A program made the position numbers and the translations under genes. A model generated the notes under the pieces. It did not search any database and was not told the origin of the DNA. It worked only from the letters and a program-made list of their open reading frames with translations. Below are positions 16,099 to 23,784 of a DNA stretch of 64,000 nt, one piece after another. Every line of letters begins with the position of its first letter. Within the stretch, counting starts at the first letter, position 1. The DNA comes from Solirubrum puertoriconensis (GTDB lineage: Bacteria > Bacteroidota > Bacteroidia > Cytophagales > Hymenobacteraceae), in assembly GCF_001483135.1 (NCBI RefSeq), contig NZ_LNAL01000006.1, positions 620,003-684,002 on the forward strand, in the 5' to 3' direction.

Positions 16099-17478
16099 CT
16101 AACGCGCGAGCACGGCACTTTCGTTCATTGCCGAGCCGGCCACGGTGGTACTCTGCGTTTCGCGGGCGAAGCGGCGTAATAAGATAGCAGCTACCGACGA
16201 AAGACCCACTAGCAGGCCCACCCAAACACCCTGCGCACCCCAGTTAAGCCAAAAACCCAGCACGTAGCTGAGCGGCAGCGCTACCACCCAATAGGAGAGC
16301 AGGGCTACCAACGAAGGCACTTTCACGTCTTCGAGCCCGCGCAAGGCACCTAGACCTACTACCTGCAGGCCGTCGGAAATCTGGAACAAAGCCGCAATCA
16401 GCAGCAAGCTAGCTGCTTGGGCTACCACGGCGGGGTCGGAGTTGTAGAACAGCGGAATGTAGTGGCGGGCTATTACCAGCAGCAGCCCGCAGGTAGCCAT
16501 GAAGCCAAACGTGAGCAGGTAGGCCGTAAAGCCCGCTCGGCGTGCGCCGGCCATGTCGCCAATGCCGCGAAGGTTGCCCACCCGAATGGTAGCCGCTGTG
16601 GCCACGCCGCTCACGGCCATAAACGTTACCGAGGCCACGTTGATGGCAATTTGGTGAGCCGCCTGGGTGCTGGCCCCCAGCCAGCCGGCCATGATGGCCG
16701 AAACGCTGAACGCGCCTACTTCAAACACCAGGTGTGCTCCAATGGGCAGGCCGATATCGAGCAGGCGGCGCTGAATGTGCCACTCGGGCCGCCAGCTTAC
16801 GATGGCCTCGCGGTAGGGGCGCAGGCGCTCGGCGCGCAGTACGTACGCCGCCATGAGGGCCGCCATGATAACGCGGGCAATTAGGGTGGCCCAGGCGGCG
16901 CCCATCATGCCCAGGTTGGGAGCACCTAAGCGGCCGTACACAAAGGCGTAGCACAGCACGGCGTTTATCACGTTGGCCAGTACCGACAATATCATGGCCT
17001 GGCGCGTGAGGCCCAGTCCTTCGGCGAATTGGCGGAAGCCCTGAAACACCATCAGCGGAATCAGCGAAAGGAACATGACGCGCACCCACGGAGCGGCCAG
17101 CGCTACTACCTCCGTCGGTTGGTTGAGGTACCTCAGCAAAGGCGTAATCAGCCAGCCCAGGCCCGCCAACGCCACCCCCGCAAACGTGCTCATGATTACG
17201 CCGCCCGTAAGCAGCTGACCTAGGCGGGCAATGTCGCGCTGGCCATCGGCTGCGGCTACCAAGGGCGTAATGCCCATCGAGAGGCCCATGCCCAACACCA
17301 TCAGCAAGGTGGTAACGCTAACGCCCAACGATACCGCCGCAAGCGGCACGGTGCCGGTGTGGCCCACCACCATACTGTCGACTACGTTCACGAGCACGTG
17401 GCCCAACTGGCTCAGCATTACGGGGTAAGCAAGCAACAGAGTAGGACGAATGTGCGGGCGCAACGAAGCCAGAGCCAT
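16099..17478 (-). CDS. MATE family efflux transporter
   Basis: A 459-residue inner-membrane transporter of the MATE (NorM-like) family with about 12 helices in two six-helix halves: MLSQLGHVLVNVVDSMVVGH (helix 1 region), LGMGLSMGITPLVA, and the second half beginning GLPIGAHLVFEVGAFSVSA. It should export cationic drugs or metabolites using a sodium or proton gradient. The ATG at 17478 is preferred. A GTG at 17502 gives 8 more residues but overlaps an exact TACCTTTG promoter element. The substrate is unknown. Confidence 0.9.
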   Translation of the reverse strand: MALASLRPHIRPTLLLAYPVMLSQLGHVLVNVVDSMVVGHTGTVPLAAVSLGVSVTTLLMVLGMGLSMGITPLVAAADGQRDIARLGQLLTGGVIMSTFAGVALAGLGWLITPLLRYLNQPTEVVALAAPWVRVMFLSLIPLMVFQGFRQFAEGLGLTRQAMILSVLANVINAVLCYAFVYGRLGAPNLGMMGAAWATLIARVIMAALMAAYVLRAERLRPYREAIVSWRPEWHIQRRLLDIGLPIGAHLVFEVGAFSVSAIMAGWLGASTQAAHQIAINVASVTFMAVSGVATAATIRVGNLRGIGDMAGARRAGFTAYLLTFGFMATCGLLLVIARHYIPLFYNSDPAVVAQAASLLLIAALFQISDGLQVVGLGALRGLEDVKVPSLVALLSYWVVALPLSYVLGFWLNWGAQGVWVGLLVGLSSVAAILLRRFARETQSTTVAGSAMNESAVLAR

Positions 17479-17501
17479 AACCAAATCGAGTAAGCGAACC
17501 A

Positions 17502-17509
17502 CAAAGGTA
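17502..17509 (-). promoter_or_regulatory. -7 element TACCTTTG upstream of the MATE gene
   Basis: An exact match on the minus strand, 23 nt before the ATG at 17478. It argues for that start over the overlapping GTG. Confidence 0.5.
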
Positions 17510-17510
17510 A

Positions 17511-17550
17511 CCGCCCGGCCCGCTCCCTAGGTGGCGAGCGGGCCGGGCGG
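17511..17550 (-). terminator. Terminator after egtD, CCTAGG in the loop
   Basis: The 15-bp arms 17511-17525 and 17536-17550 are exact complements. The loop 17526-17535 starts with CCTAGG. It separates egtD from the MATE gene. Confidence 0.82.
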
Positions 17551-17589
17551 CAGGCGGCTGATGACTAGACGTAGGAGCTAAGCGCTTGG

Positions 17590-18612
17590 TTATCTATGCG
17601 GAGCGAAGAGCACGTCGGCAAACCAATTTTGCTCGTCGGTGAACACCTGCTGCACCGCCAACCCGGCGGCCGCACCCAGGGCCTCGATTTGGGGCAGCGT
17701 GAACTTGTAGGAGTTTTCGGTGTGAATGGTTTCCCAGGCCGCAAACGCGAAGCTGCGCCCTAGAGCGGCCACATGCACCTGCTGCGCCCGGCGGCTTACG
17801 AGGTAGGAGCGGATTACGCCCACTTGCGGGTCGTAGTCGGTGAAATGCTCCCACTGCCCTAGGTCGAAATCGGCGCCCAGCTCACGGTTAAGGCGGGTGA
17901 GCAGGTTCAGGTTGAAAGCAGCCGTTACGCCCTGGGCGTCGTCATAAGCAGCGCGAATCTGGCGCGGGTTTTTCTGCAGATCAAATCCGATAAGCAGGCG
18001 GTCGTTAGGGGTGAGCTGCTTGCTGAGCGCGGCCAGGAACTGTTGCCGGGCTTCGGGGTGAAAGTTGCCGATGTTGGAACCTAGGAACAGCAGCGCTTTG
18101 CGCCCCGCCTGCGTGCGCATTTGGGCCAGAGCCGCTGCATACTCGGCTACTAGGGGCTGCACCTGCAACGTGGGCATTTCGTGGCGCAGGCTGCTGGCTA
18201 AGCCCTCCAGCGCCGAGGCCGAAATATCAACCGGGGCATACACCACGTTGGCCTGGGCCTCAAGCAGCTGGCGCAGCAAGATCTTGGTTTTCAGCCCGTC
18301 GCCGGCGCCAAGCTCCAGCAAATGGAAAGCGGCTTGGTTTTCGGGCACCAAGGAAGCGCAAATAGCTGCGCGGTGCTGCGTAAGCACCTGAAACTCGGTG
18401 CGCGTGGGGTAATACTCCGGCAGCTCCATAATCTGCTGGAACAAGCGGCTGCCGGCATCGTCGTAGAAATACATAGACGACAACGCCCGCTGCGGCCGGC
18501 TTAGCCCCTCGAGCACGTGCTGCGCCAAGGCTGGATCGGCGGTTTGTGCGGCGCCAGCGGCCATAGTTGCAGATTGAGCTTGCTCCGGAGGGGCAGTATT
18601 GGTGATGGGCAT
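17590..18612 (-). CDS. egtD: L-histidine N-alpha-methyltransferase, EgtD type
   Basis: A 340-residue SAM-dependent methyltransferase that trimethylates histidine to hercynine, the first step of ergothioneine synthesis. LSSMYFYDDAGSRLFQQIME (about 44-63) is the family signature, the SAM site is ELGAGDGLK (100-108), then LLFLGSNIGNF and the C-terminal ENSYKFT substrate loop. The start MPITNTAPP was chosen over the 21-codon-longer ORF. It is transcribed 76 bp after egtB, so the two are probably an operon. Confidence 0.93.
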   Translation of the reverse strand: MPITNTAPPEQAQSATMAAGAAQTADPALAQHVLEGLSRPQRALSSMYFYDDAGSRLFQQIMELPEYYPTRTEFQVLTQHRAAICASLVPENQAAFHLLELGAGDGLKTKILLRQLLEAQANVVYAPVDISASALEGLASSLRHEMPTLQVQPLVAEYAAALAQMRTQAGRKALLFLGSNIGNFHPEARQQFLAALSKQLTPNDRLLIGFDLQKNPRQIRAAYDDAQGVTAAFNLNLLTRLNRELGADFDLGQWEHFTDYDPQVGVIRSYLVSRRAQQVHVAALGRSFAFAAWETIHTENSYKFTLPQIEALGAAAGLAVQQVFTDEQNWFADVLFAPHR

Positions 18613-18637
18613 GGTGCGGCAGAAGGAGTGGTAAGAA

Positions 18638-18659
18638 GCCCGCACCCTAGGTGGCGGGC
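18638..18659 (-). other. Hairpin with central CCTAGG between egtB and egtD
   Basis: Outer arms gcccgc (18638-18643) and gcgggc (18654-18659) surround an inner segment that contains CCTAGG at 18646-18651. It is too short to be a sure terminator and may mark mRNA processing between the two genes. Confidence 0.4.
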
Positions 18660-18688
18660 ACCCAATAACAAACAAGGGCAGCGAATGG

Positions 18689-20011
18689 CTATTTCACCAG
18701 CCTGATGCCGGTGTACTGCCAGCGCTTATCGGGGTGGAAGAAGTTGCGGTAGCTGAGCCGAATGTGGCTAAGGGGCGTGGCGCACGAGCCCCCGCGCAGC
18801 ACCATTTGGTTGATCATAAACTTGCCGTTGTACTCGCCTAGCGCGCCGGGTGCTTTCTGGTAACCGGGGTAAGGGTGGTAGGCCGAGTACGTCCACTCCC
18901 AACAGTCGCCGAGCAGCTGGTGGCACTGCGTCGGGTCGGCAGAGGCAGGCACAGGCGCCGGGTCGAAGCGGTTGCTTTCCAGGAACTGGCCCGCCATACC
19001 CTCGGGCGCAAAGTGCCGGGCCGCCACTTCCCATTCTTGCTCGGTGGGCAGGCGGGCACCGGCCCAGTGCGCGTAGGCATCGGCCTCGTAAAAGCTGATG
19101 TGCGTAACGGGCGCGGCGGGGTCGAGGGGCTGCAGGCCGTGGTGCGTAAAGCGGTGCCAGCTGCCGTCGGGCTGTTGCACCCAGTACAGCGGCGCTTGCC
19201 AGCCTTGTTGCTGCACCAAATCCCAGCCTTCGCCCAGCCAGTACCGGAAATCGGCGTAGCCACCGGCTTCCACAAACTGCAGGTACTCGGCATTGGTGAC
19301 CAAGCGGTTTTGCACCTGAAAGGGCTCCACGTACACCGTGTGCGCCCCAAGCTCGTTATCGAAGCAGAAGCCCGACGGGTCGCCGGTTTCGGGTTGGTAA
19401 CCAATGGTGCTTAGGCCGCCGGGTACTTGCAGCCAGGCTGGAGCTGGCGCGGCGGCCGTGGTGGGTACAACTACGTTCTGCTCGCCCCAGTAGGAGGGCG
19501 CCAATGGGTTGGTACTGAGGATGTACTTAATATCAGTAACGAGTAGCTCCTGGTGCTGCTGCTCGTGCTGCAGGCCAAGCTCCAGCACTTCGGCAAACGG
19601 GGCATCGGCTACGGCACGGTAGGGCGCAAGCAGTTGCTGCATGTGCTCATCAACGTAGGCCCGATAGGCGTACACATCGGCCAGCGGCGGGCGCGAAATG
19701 GTGCCGCGGTCGGCGCGATTTACGCGCGAGCCCAGCGAGTTGTAATACGAGTTGAAGAGGTAGGCATACTGCGGGTGGTACACGCGGTAGCCGGGCAGGT
19801 GCTCCTTCAGCAGAAAGGTTTCGAAAAACCAAGTGGTGTGGGCGAGGTGCCACTTGGGCGGGCTCACATCAATAATAGGCTGCACTACCGTGTCTTCGGG
19901 CAGCAAGGGGCGGCACAGCGCCTCGGTTTGGGTACGCACGGCGGCATAGCGTTCGGCAGCAGTAATGGCGGCCATAACCGAAAGTGGGGCAGGAGCAGCA
20001 ACAGTGGGCAT
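18689..20011 (-). CDS. egtB: Ergothioneine sulfoxide synthase EgtB-like, iron-dependent
   Basis: A 440-residue two-domain protein: an N-terminal DinB-like helical domain (about 18-165) and a C-terminal formylglycine-generating-enzyme-like (FGE-sulfatase) domain (about 190-440). Iron ligands are visible as HLAHTTWFFE (His55/58) and HEQQHQELL (H149, H153). The FGE part has WEWTYSAYHPYPGY and MVLRGGSCATP. EgtB joins hercynine to a thiol substrate with oxygen. No egtA, egtC or egtE is adjacent, so it may use cysteine directly or the other genes may lie elsewhere. It lies upstream of egtD. Confidence 0.92.
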   Translation of the reverse strand: MPTVAAPAPLSVMAAITAAERYAAVRTQTEALCRPLLPEDTVVQPIIDVSPPKWHLAHTTWFFETFLLKEHLPGYRVYHPQYAYLFNSYYNSLGSRVNRADRGTISRPPLADVYAYRAYVDEHMQQLLAPYRAVADAPFAEVLELGLQHEQQHQELLVTDIKYILSTNPLAPSYWGEQNVVVPTTAAAPAPAWLQVPGGLSTIGYQPETGDPSGFCFDNELGAHTVYVEPFQVQNRLVTNAEYLQFVEAGGYADFRYWLGEGWDLVQQQGWQAPLYWVQQPDGSWHRFTHHGLQPLDPAAPVTHISFYEADAYAHWAGARLPTEQEWEVAARHFAPEGMAGQFLESNRFDPAPVPASADPTQCHQLLGDCWEWTYSAYHPYPGYQKAPGALGEYNGKFMINQMVLRGGSCATPLSHIRLSYRNFFHPDKRWQYTGIRLVK

Positions 20012-20342
20012 AAGCGGCGGAAGCAGAAAACGTGGGCTAGCTACGAGAATGCGGCTAGTTAAGGCTTAGTACATAAGCCGAATACCGGCTGATTGTTGGG
20101 GTTAAATATCTGATTTTATGTATGTAGTGGCTGATAAATATATCCAGAAAATACTTGGCAAAACTCAACCCTGGGCAGGGGTGGGCGTACACAAAAGCCC
20201 GCCGCAAGGCTCTCGACTGGCCCGCTTAGGGCCGCCGTTGGTGCGGCGCCCGCCTAGGTGGCAACTGCGGCATCCGGCTGCGGCAGCGCCTGGCATCGGG
20301 GCCGCATTTGTGTATCACAACCATCACCTAACCGCATTTCCC
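20012..20342. other. 331-bp divergent intergenic region
   Basis: No convincing gene. It holds the start regions of egtB (left) and the disordered-protein gene (right), an AT-rich stretch near 20100-20150, a small inverted repeat ggctta/taagcc (20063-20068 and 20074-20079), and one CCTAGG at 20253. No clear TAnnTTTG element was found. Confidence 0.6.
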
Positions 20343-20738
20343 ATGGCTAATAATCAGCAAGGCAAACGCAGCCAGAACGACCCAAACGCACCGCAAAACC
20401 AAGGCGATAAACAAAGCATCCAGTCGTCGGACCAGGCGCAGCACATGGGCTCCACCGACCAGAACAGCTCCATCCAGAGCGGGGTGTCGGGCATTCCGAG
20501 CCAGATGCACGTAGGCGCCGACCGCGGCGATGACCTCGAGGATCAGGTAAATACCACCATGACGAGCGGCATGGGCCAAAACCGCGAAGGCGAAGGCCAA
20601 AACCAGAGCCGCCCCGGCAACTTCGGTACCAGCCCCACGCAGAAAGGCGGCGAAAGCCGCAGCGGTGGCGACACCGGCAGCGGCATGGGTACGCAAAGCG
20701 ACCAAAACGCCTCCAGCGGCAACCGCCGCAATGGCTAA
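20343..20738 (+). CDS. Low-complexity hydrophilic protein, probably disordered
   Basis: A 131-residue protein starting MANNQQGKRSQNDPNAPQNQ, made almost wholly of Gln, Asn, Gly, Ser, Asp and Thr with no hydrophobic core, signal peptide, Cys or aromatic cluster. It carries loose GxGxQxN-type repeats toward the C-terminus. Such composition suggests an intrinsically disordered, possibly stress-protective cytoplasmic protein, but this is a guess. A similar smaller protein follows at 20873. A longer ORF (20118) is open but its extension does not look coded. Confidence 0.7.
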   Translation: MANNQQGKRSQNDPNAPQNQGDKQSIQSSDQAQHMGSTDQNSSIQSGVSGIPSQMHVGADRGDDLEDQVNTTMTSGMGQNREGEGQNQSRPGNFGTSPTQKGGESRSGGDTGSGMGTQSDQNASSGNRRNG

Positions 20739-20766
20739 GCCCTAGGTGGCTACGTACAAAACTGCC

Positions 20767-20802
20767 AACTGCCCCTGCAGGCCCCGGTTTGCAGGGGCAG
20801 TT
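20767..20802 (+). terminator. Terminator hairpin between the two disordered-protein genes
   Basis: 13-bp arms 20767-20779 and 20790-20802 (aactgcccctgca / tgcaggggcagtt) with a 10-nt loop. Confidence 0.8.
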
Positions 20803-20872
20803 GCGCAACCGTTGGGTTCCGAATTGGCGTATGCCCATCAGCACCCGATGTTCAACTACACTCCCGACAATT

Positions 20873-21178
20873 ATGGCAGAGCAACAGGAGCCCAACTCGC
20901 AGCAGCAGAACCTGTGCGAGGATAAAATAGAGCAGAACACGCCCGGCAGCCAGAGCAGCAGCGGCATGAGCGACCAAATCAACGATTCGTTGGTGGATGC
21001 CATGGAGCGCGAAAAGCTGCAGCGCGGCGAAGACCTCGACGTGTCGGCCGATGCCCTAGGTGGCTTGGCCAACAACCAACCCCAAGGCAGCGTCACCGAG
21101 CAAAACCGCGACGGCCAGCAACCCGGCTCGCCCATCAACCGCGACCCGGAGGCCACTACCGGCCCGGTAGTCGACTAA
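20873..21178 (+). CDS. Small acidic low-complexity protein
   Basis: A 101-residue protein from MAEQQEPNSQQQNLCEDKIE, rich in Gln, Asn, Glu, Asp and Ser. It has one helical stretch (MSDQINDSLVDAMEREKLQR) and a disordered Pro/Asp tail. It resembles its upstream neighbour in composition but not in sequence. No family is recognised. The start is chosen at the ATG 20873 because upstream in-frame sequence crosses the terminator. A hairpin (21196-21238) lies downstream. Confidence 0.68.
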   Translation: MAEQQEPNSQQQNLCEDKIEQNTPGSQSSSGMSDQINDSLVDAMEREKLQRGEDLDVSADALGGLANNQPQGSVTEQNRDGQQPGSPINRDPEATTGPVVD

Positions 21179-21195
21179 GCAACATGCCCCTAGGT

Positions 21196-21238
21196 GGTGC
21201 CCCGCCGTGGCTGCTTTGGCGGCTGCGGCGGGGCACCC
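21196..21238 (+). terminator. Hairpin terminator preceding menC
   Basis: 12-bp arms 21196-21207 and 21227-21238 (ggtgccccgccg / cggcggggcacc), just after a CCTAGG at 21189. The right arm lies in the spacer of the menC promoter. Confidence 0.7.
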
Positions 21239-21246
21239 TACTTTTG
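21216..21246 (+). promoter_or_regulatory. Promoter TTG-N20-TACTTTTG for menC
   Basis: TTG at 21216-21218 and a TAnnTTTG element at 21239-21246, with the menC ATG 26 nt downstream at 21272. Confidence 0.6.
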
Positions 21247-21271
21247 GAGCCACCCACATTTGCCTGCACTC

Positions 21272-22339
21272 ATGGCTTTGCGTCTTCGTTACTCGCACCG
21301 CGCGTTGCGCTTCAACTTTCCGGCCCGCACCTCGCGCGGGGCGCTTACCGAGCACGTAGCCTGGTACCTGCACCTCTCGGATGATGCGGCGGGCATTGAA
21401 GGCATTGGCGAAGCGGCGCCGCTGGCCGGGCTCAGCCCCGATTACCGCCCCAATTTTGAGACGCGCCTGCAGCGCCTGTGCGAGGAATTCAACCACCTAG
21501 AGCTTGCCGAGGTACCCGCCAACTGGCTGCAGCTGGTGGAGCCCGAATGGCCCGCGTTGCGCTTCGGCCTCGAAACGGCGCTGCTCGATTACCAGCGCGG
21601 CGGCCGCCATCAGCTGTTCGACAACGCCTTCAGCCGCGGCGAAGCAGGTGTACGCATTAACGGTTTGGTATGGATGGGCGATGCCGCGTTCATGCAGGAG
21701 CAAATTCGGAAAAAACTGGCCGACGGTTACCGCTGCCTGAAAATGAAGATTGGCGGCATTGATTTCGAAACGGAGTTGGCCTTGCTGCGCAGCATCCGCC
21801 AGGTTGCCAGCCCCGCCGAGCTGGTGCTGCGTGTGGATGCCAACGGCGCGTTTGCCCTGCCCGATGCCCAGCGCAAGCTCGAGCAATTGGCCGAGTTTGC
21901 GTTGCACTCCATCGAGCAGCCCATAAAAGCCGGGCAGTGGCAATCCTTGGCCGCGCTGTGCCGCACCTCGCCCGTGCCCATCGCCCTCGATGAGGAGCTG
22001 ATTGGCGTAACCGACCTAGGGCAGCAGCGCATGTTGCTCGAGCAGGTGCAGCCCGCCTACGTGGTGCTCAAGCCCACGCTGCTGGGCGGCTTGTCCGCTG
22101 CGGGGCAGTGGATTGCCGAAGCTACCCGGCGCAACATTGGCTGGTGGATGACCTCGGCCCTGGAGTCGAATGTGGGCCTGAACGCCATCAGCCAGTACAC
22201 GGCCGAGTACCCCGTGGGCGATTTTGCACAGGGGTTGGGCACTGGCCAACTCTACCACAACAACGTGGCCAGCCCGCTGCAGGTGGCTGGCGGCCATTTG
22301 CACTACAACCCGATAGCGAGTTGGGAGCAGCCTAACTAA
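21272..22339 (+). CDS. menC: o-Succinylbenzoate synthase (enolase superfamily)
   Basis: A 355-residue enolase-superfamily enzyme. The catalytic KxK is in CLKMKIGG, metal ligands are in RVDANGAF, SIEQPI and ALDEELIG, and the second-half lysine is in VLKPTLLGG. TSALESNVGLNAI closes the barrel. It dehydrates SHCHC to o-succinylbenzoate in menaquinone synthesis, which fits Bacteroidota respiratory chemistry. A dipeptide-epimerase role is less likely from the motif set. The true start is MALRLRYSHRAL, 26 codons after the ORF start and 26 nt after a promoter element. Confidence 0.9.
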   Translation: MALRLRYSHRALRFNFPARTSRGALTEHVAWYLHLSDDAAGIEGIGEAAPLAGLSPDYRPNFETRLQRLCEEFNHLELAEVPANWLQLVEPEWPALRFGLETALLDYQRGGRHQLFDNAFSRGEAGVRINGLVWMGDAAFMQEQIRKKLADGYRCLKMKIGGIDFETELALLRSIRQVASPAELVLRVDANGAFALPDAQRKLEQLAEFALHSIEQPIKAGQWQSLAALCRTSPVPIALDEELIGVTDLGQQRMLLEQVQPAYVVLKPTLLGGLSAAGQWIAEATRRNIGWWMTSALESNVGLNAISQYTAEYPVGDFAQGLGTGQLYHNNVASPLQVAGGHLHYNPIASWEQPN

Positions 22340-22398
22340 AACATGTGGTTGCGGGGCGGAAAATTTTGTATCTTATTTCGCTCAAATTCATCAGCCCC

Positions 22399-23691
22399 AT
22401 GGCCTCGTCAAGCCCGTGTCGTTGTCCGTTGCTTGGCCGCGTGCGGCTTTGGGTGCTGGCATTAATGGTGGGTTTGGTAGTGGGGGCATGGGCACCTAGG
22501 GCTGGCGTGGCGCAAACGGTACCTTTTCGGCTAGCCCATAGCAAAAGCCCCAAGTATCGCATGCCGTTTATGCTGCAGCGCAACCTTATTGTAGTGCCTG
22601 TAATGCTCAACGGCCGCGGGCCCTACTACTTCATGCTCGATACGGGCGTGGGCACTTCGCTTATTACCGACCCGCGCCTGCGCGATTCGCTGGGTTTGCG
22701 GCTGGGGCAGCGTTTTTTGGTAGCCGGCGTAGGGGAGGAGGCGCCGCTGGTCGCTTTTCAGACCGACAGCGTACGCGTGCAGCTCGGCGACAAAGCTTCT
22801 TCGCCTAGCATCACGTTTCTGCTGCTTTCCGACGATATTTTCGACCTCTCGAGCTACGTGGGCCAGCCCATACACGGCATCTTGGGGGCCGATGTGTTCC
22901 GCAGTTTTGTGGTGGAGGTAGATGCCGAAGACCAGATGCTTATCCTGTACGACCCTGCCCGTTTTCAGGCGCCGCGGGGCCGCCGCTGGACGTACTTGCC
23001 CCTCGATATCGAAGGCGACAAATCCTACATCAACACGGAGGTAGCGCTCAACGACTCGGTGCGCATCCCGCTGAAGCTGATTCTGGACACTGGCGCCGGC
23101 CACGCGCTATCCATCGAAACCGGCTCCGACGCCCGCCTCACCCTGCCGCCCAAGCGCCTGCGCACCCACCTAGGGCGCGGCCTGAGTGGCGATGTGCACG
23201 GCTACCTGGGGCGCGTGCGCGGCATGCGCTTGGGGCGCTACTACCTCACGTCACTCATCACTTCTTTCCCCGACGACCAGGCCGTGCGTGCGAAAGTGGA
23301 GGTACCGCGCAACGGCAACGTGGGCTTCGAACTGCTCAAACGCTTCAACGTTATCATCGATTATCCGCACAATAAGCTGTGGCTGAAGCCGAACGCCTTG
23401 TATCGCGACCCGTTTGAGCACGATATGTGCGGCCTGGAGCTGCTGGCCACCGGGCCGCAGTACCGCCGCTACGTGGTGCAGCGCGTGGAGCCCGGTTCGC
23501 CGGCCGACAAGGCCAAAATCAAGCCGCGCGACGAGATTTTGTCGCTGAACCTGGCGCCGGCCGAGTCGTTTTCGCTTACCCAGCTCAGCCGCCTGCTTCA
23601 CTCGGCCGATGGCCGCGAGCTGATGCTCTTCTTGCGCCGCCCCGACGGCGAAATCTACGTGGCGCGCATCACCCTGAAACGGCAGATTTGA
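22399..23691 (+). CDS. Secreted retropepsin-like aspartyl protease with PDZ domain
   Basis: A 430-residue protein with a signal peptide (WVLALMVGLVVGAW, cleavage near GVAQ). Two retropepsin-like repeats each carry Asp-Thr-Gly: FMLDTGVGTSL (D81) and LILDTGAGHAL (D230). A PDZ domain follows (about 335-425, VVQRVEPGSPADKAKIKPRD). One chain thus supplies both catalytic aspartates, as in the Bacteroidota aspartyl-protease-PDZ family. It is expected in the periplasm or on the surface; substrates are unknown. The start is the ATG before MASSSPCRCP. It follows menC by 59 bp. Confidence 0.85.
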   Translation: MASSSPCRCPLLGRVRLWVLALMVGLVVGAWAPRAGVAQTVPFRLAHSKSPKYRMPFMLQRNLIVVPVMLNGRGPYYFMLDTGVGTSLITDPRLRDSLGLRLGQRFLVAGVGEEAPLVAFQTDSVRVQLGDKASSPSITFLLLSDDIFDLSSYVGQPIHGILGADVFRSFVVEVDAEDQMLILYDPARFQAPRGRRWTYLPLDIEGDKSYINTEVALNDSVRIPLKLILDTGAGHALSIETGSDARLTLPPKRLRTHLGRGLSGDVHGYLGRVRGMRLGRYYLTSLITSFPDDQAVRAKVEVPRNGNVGFELLKRFNVIIDYPHNKLWLKPNALYRDPFEHDMCGLELLATGPQYRRYVVQRVEPGSPADKAKIKPRDEILSLNLAPAESFSLTQLSRLLHSADGRELMLFLRRPDGEIYVARITLKRQI

Positions 23692-23784
23692 GGCGCCATG
23701 ATCAGGAATCGGCCAAACGCGTATCTTGGGTTCAACCCCGGAGCCCACGGGGGCTTCCACCAGCTTCGTAGTGCCCCCGTTCCG

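Noticed and set aside
18689-20011. Formylglycine-generating enzyme instead of EgtB
   Set aside because: The DinB-like N-terminal domain with HLAHTTWFFE and HEQQHQELL, and the egtD neighbour, favour EgtB.
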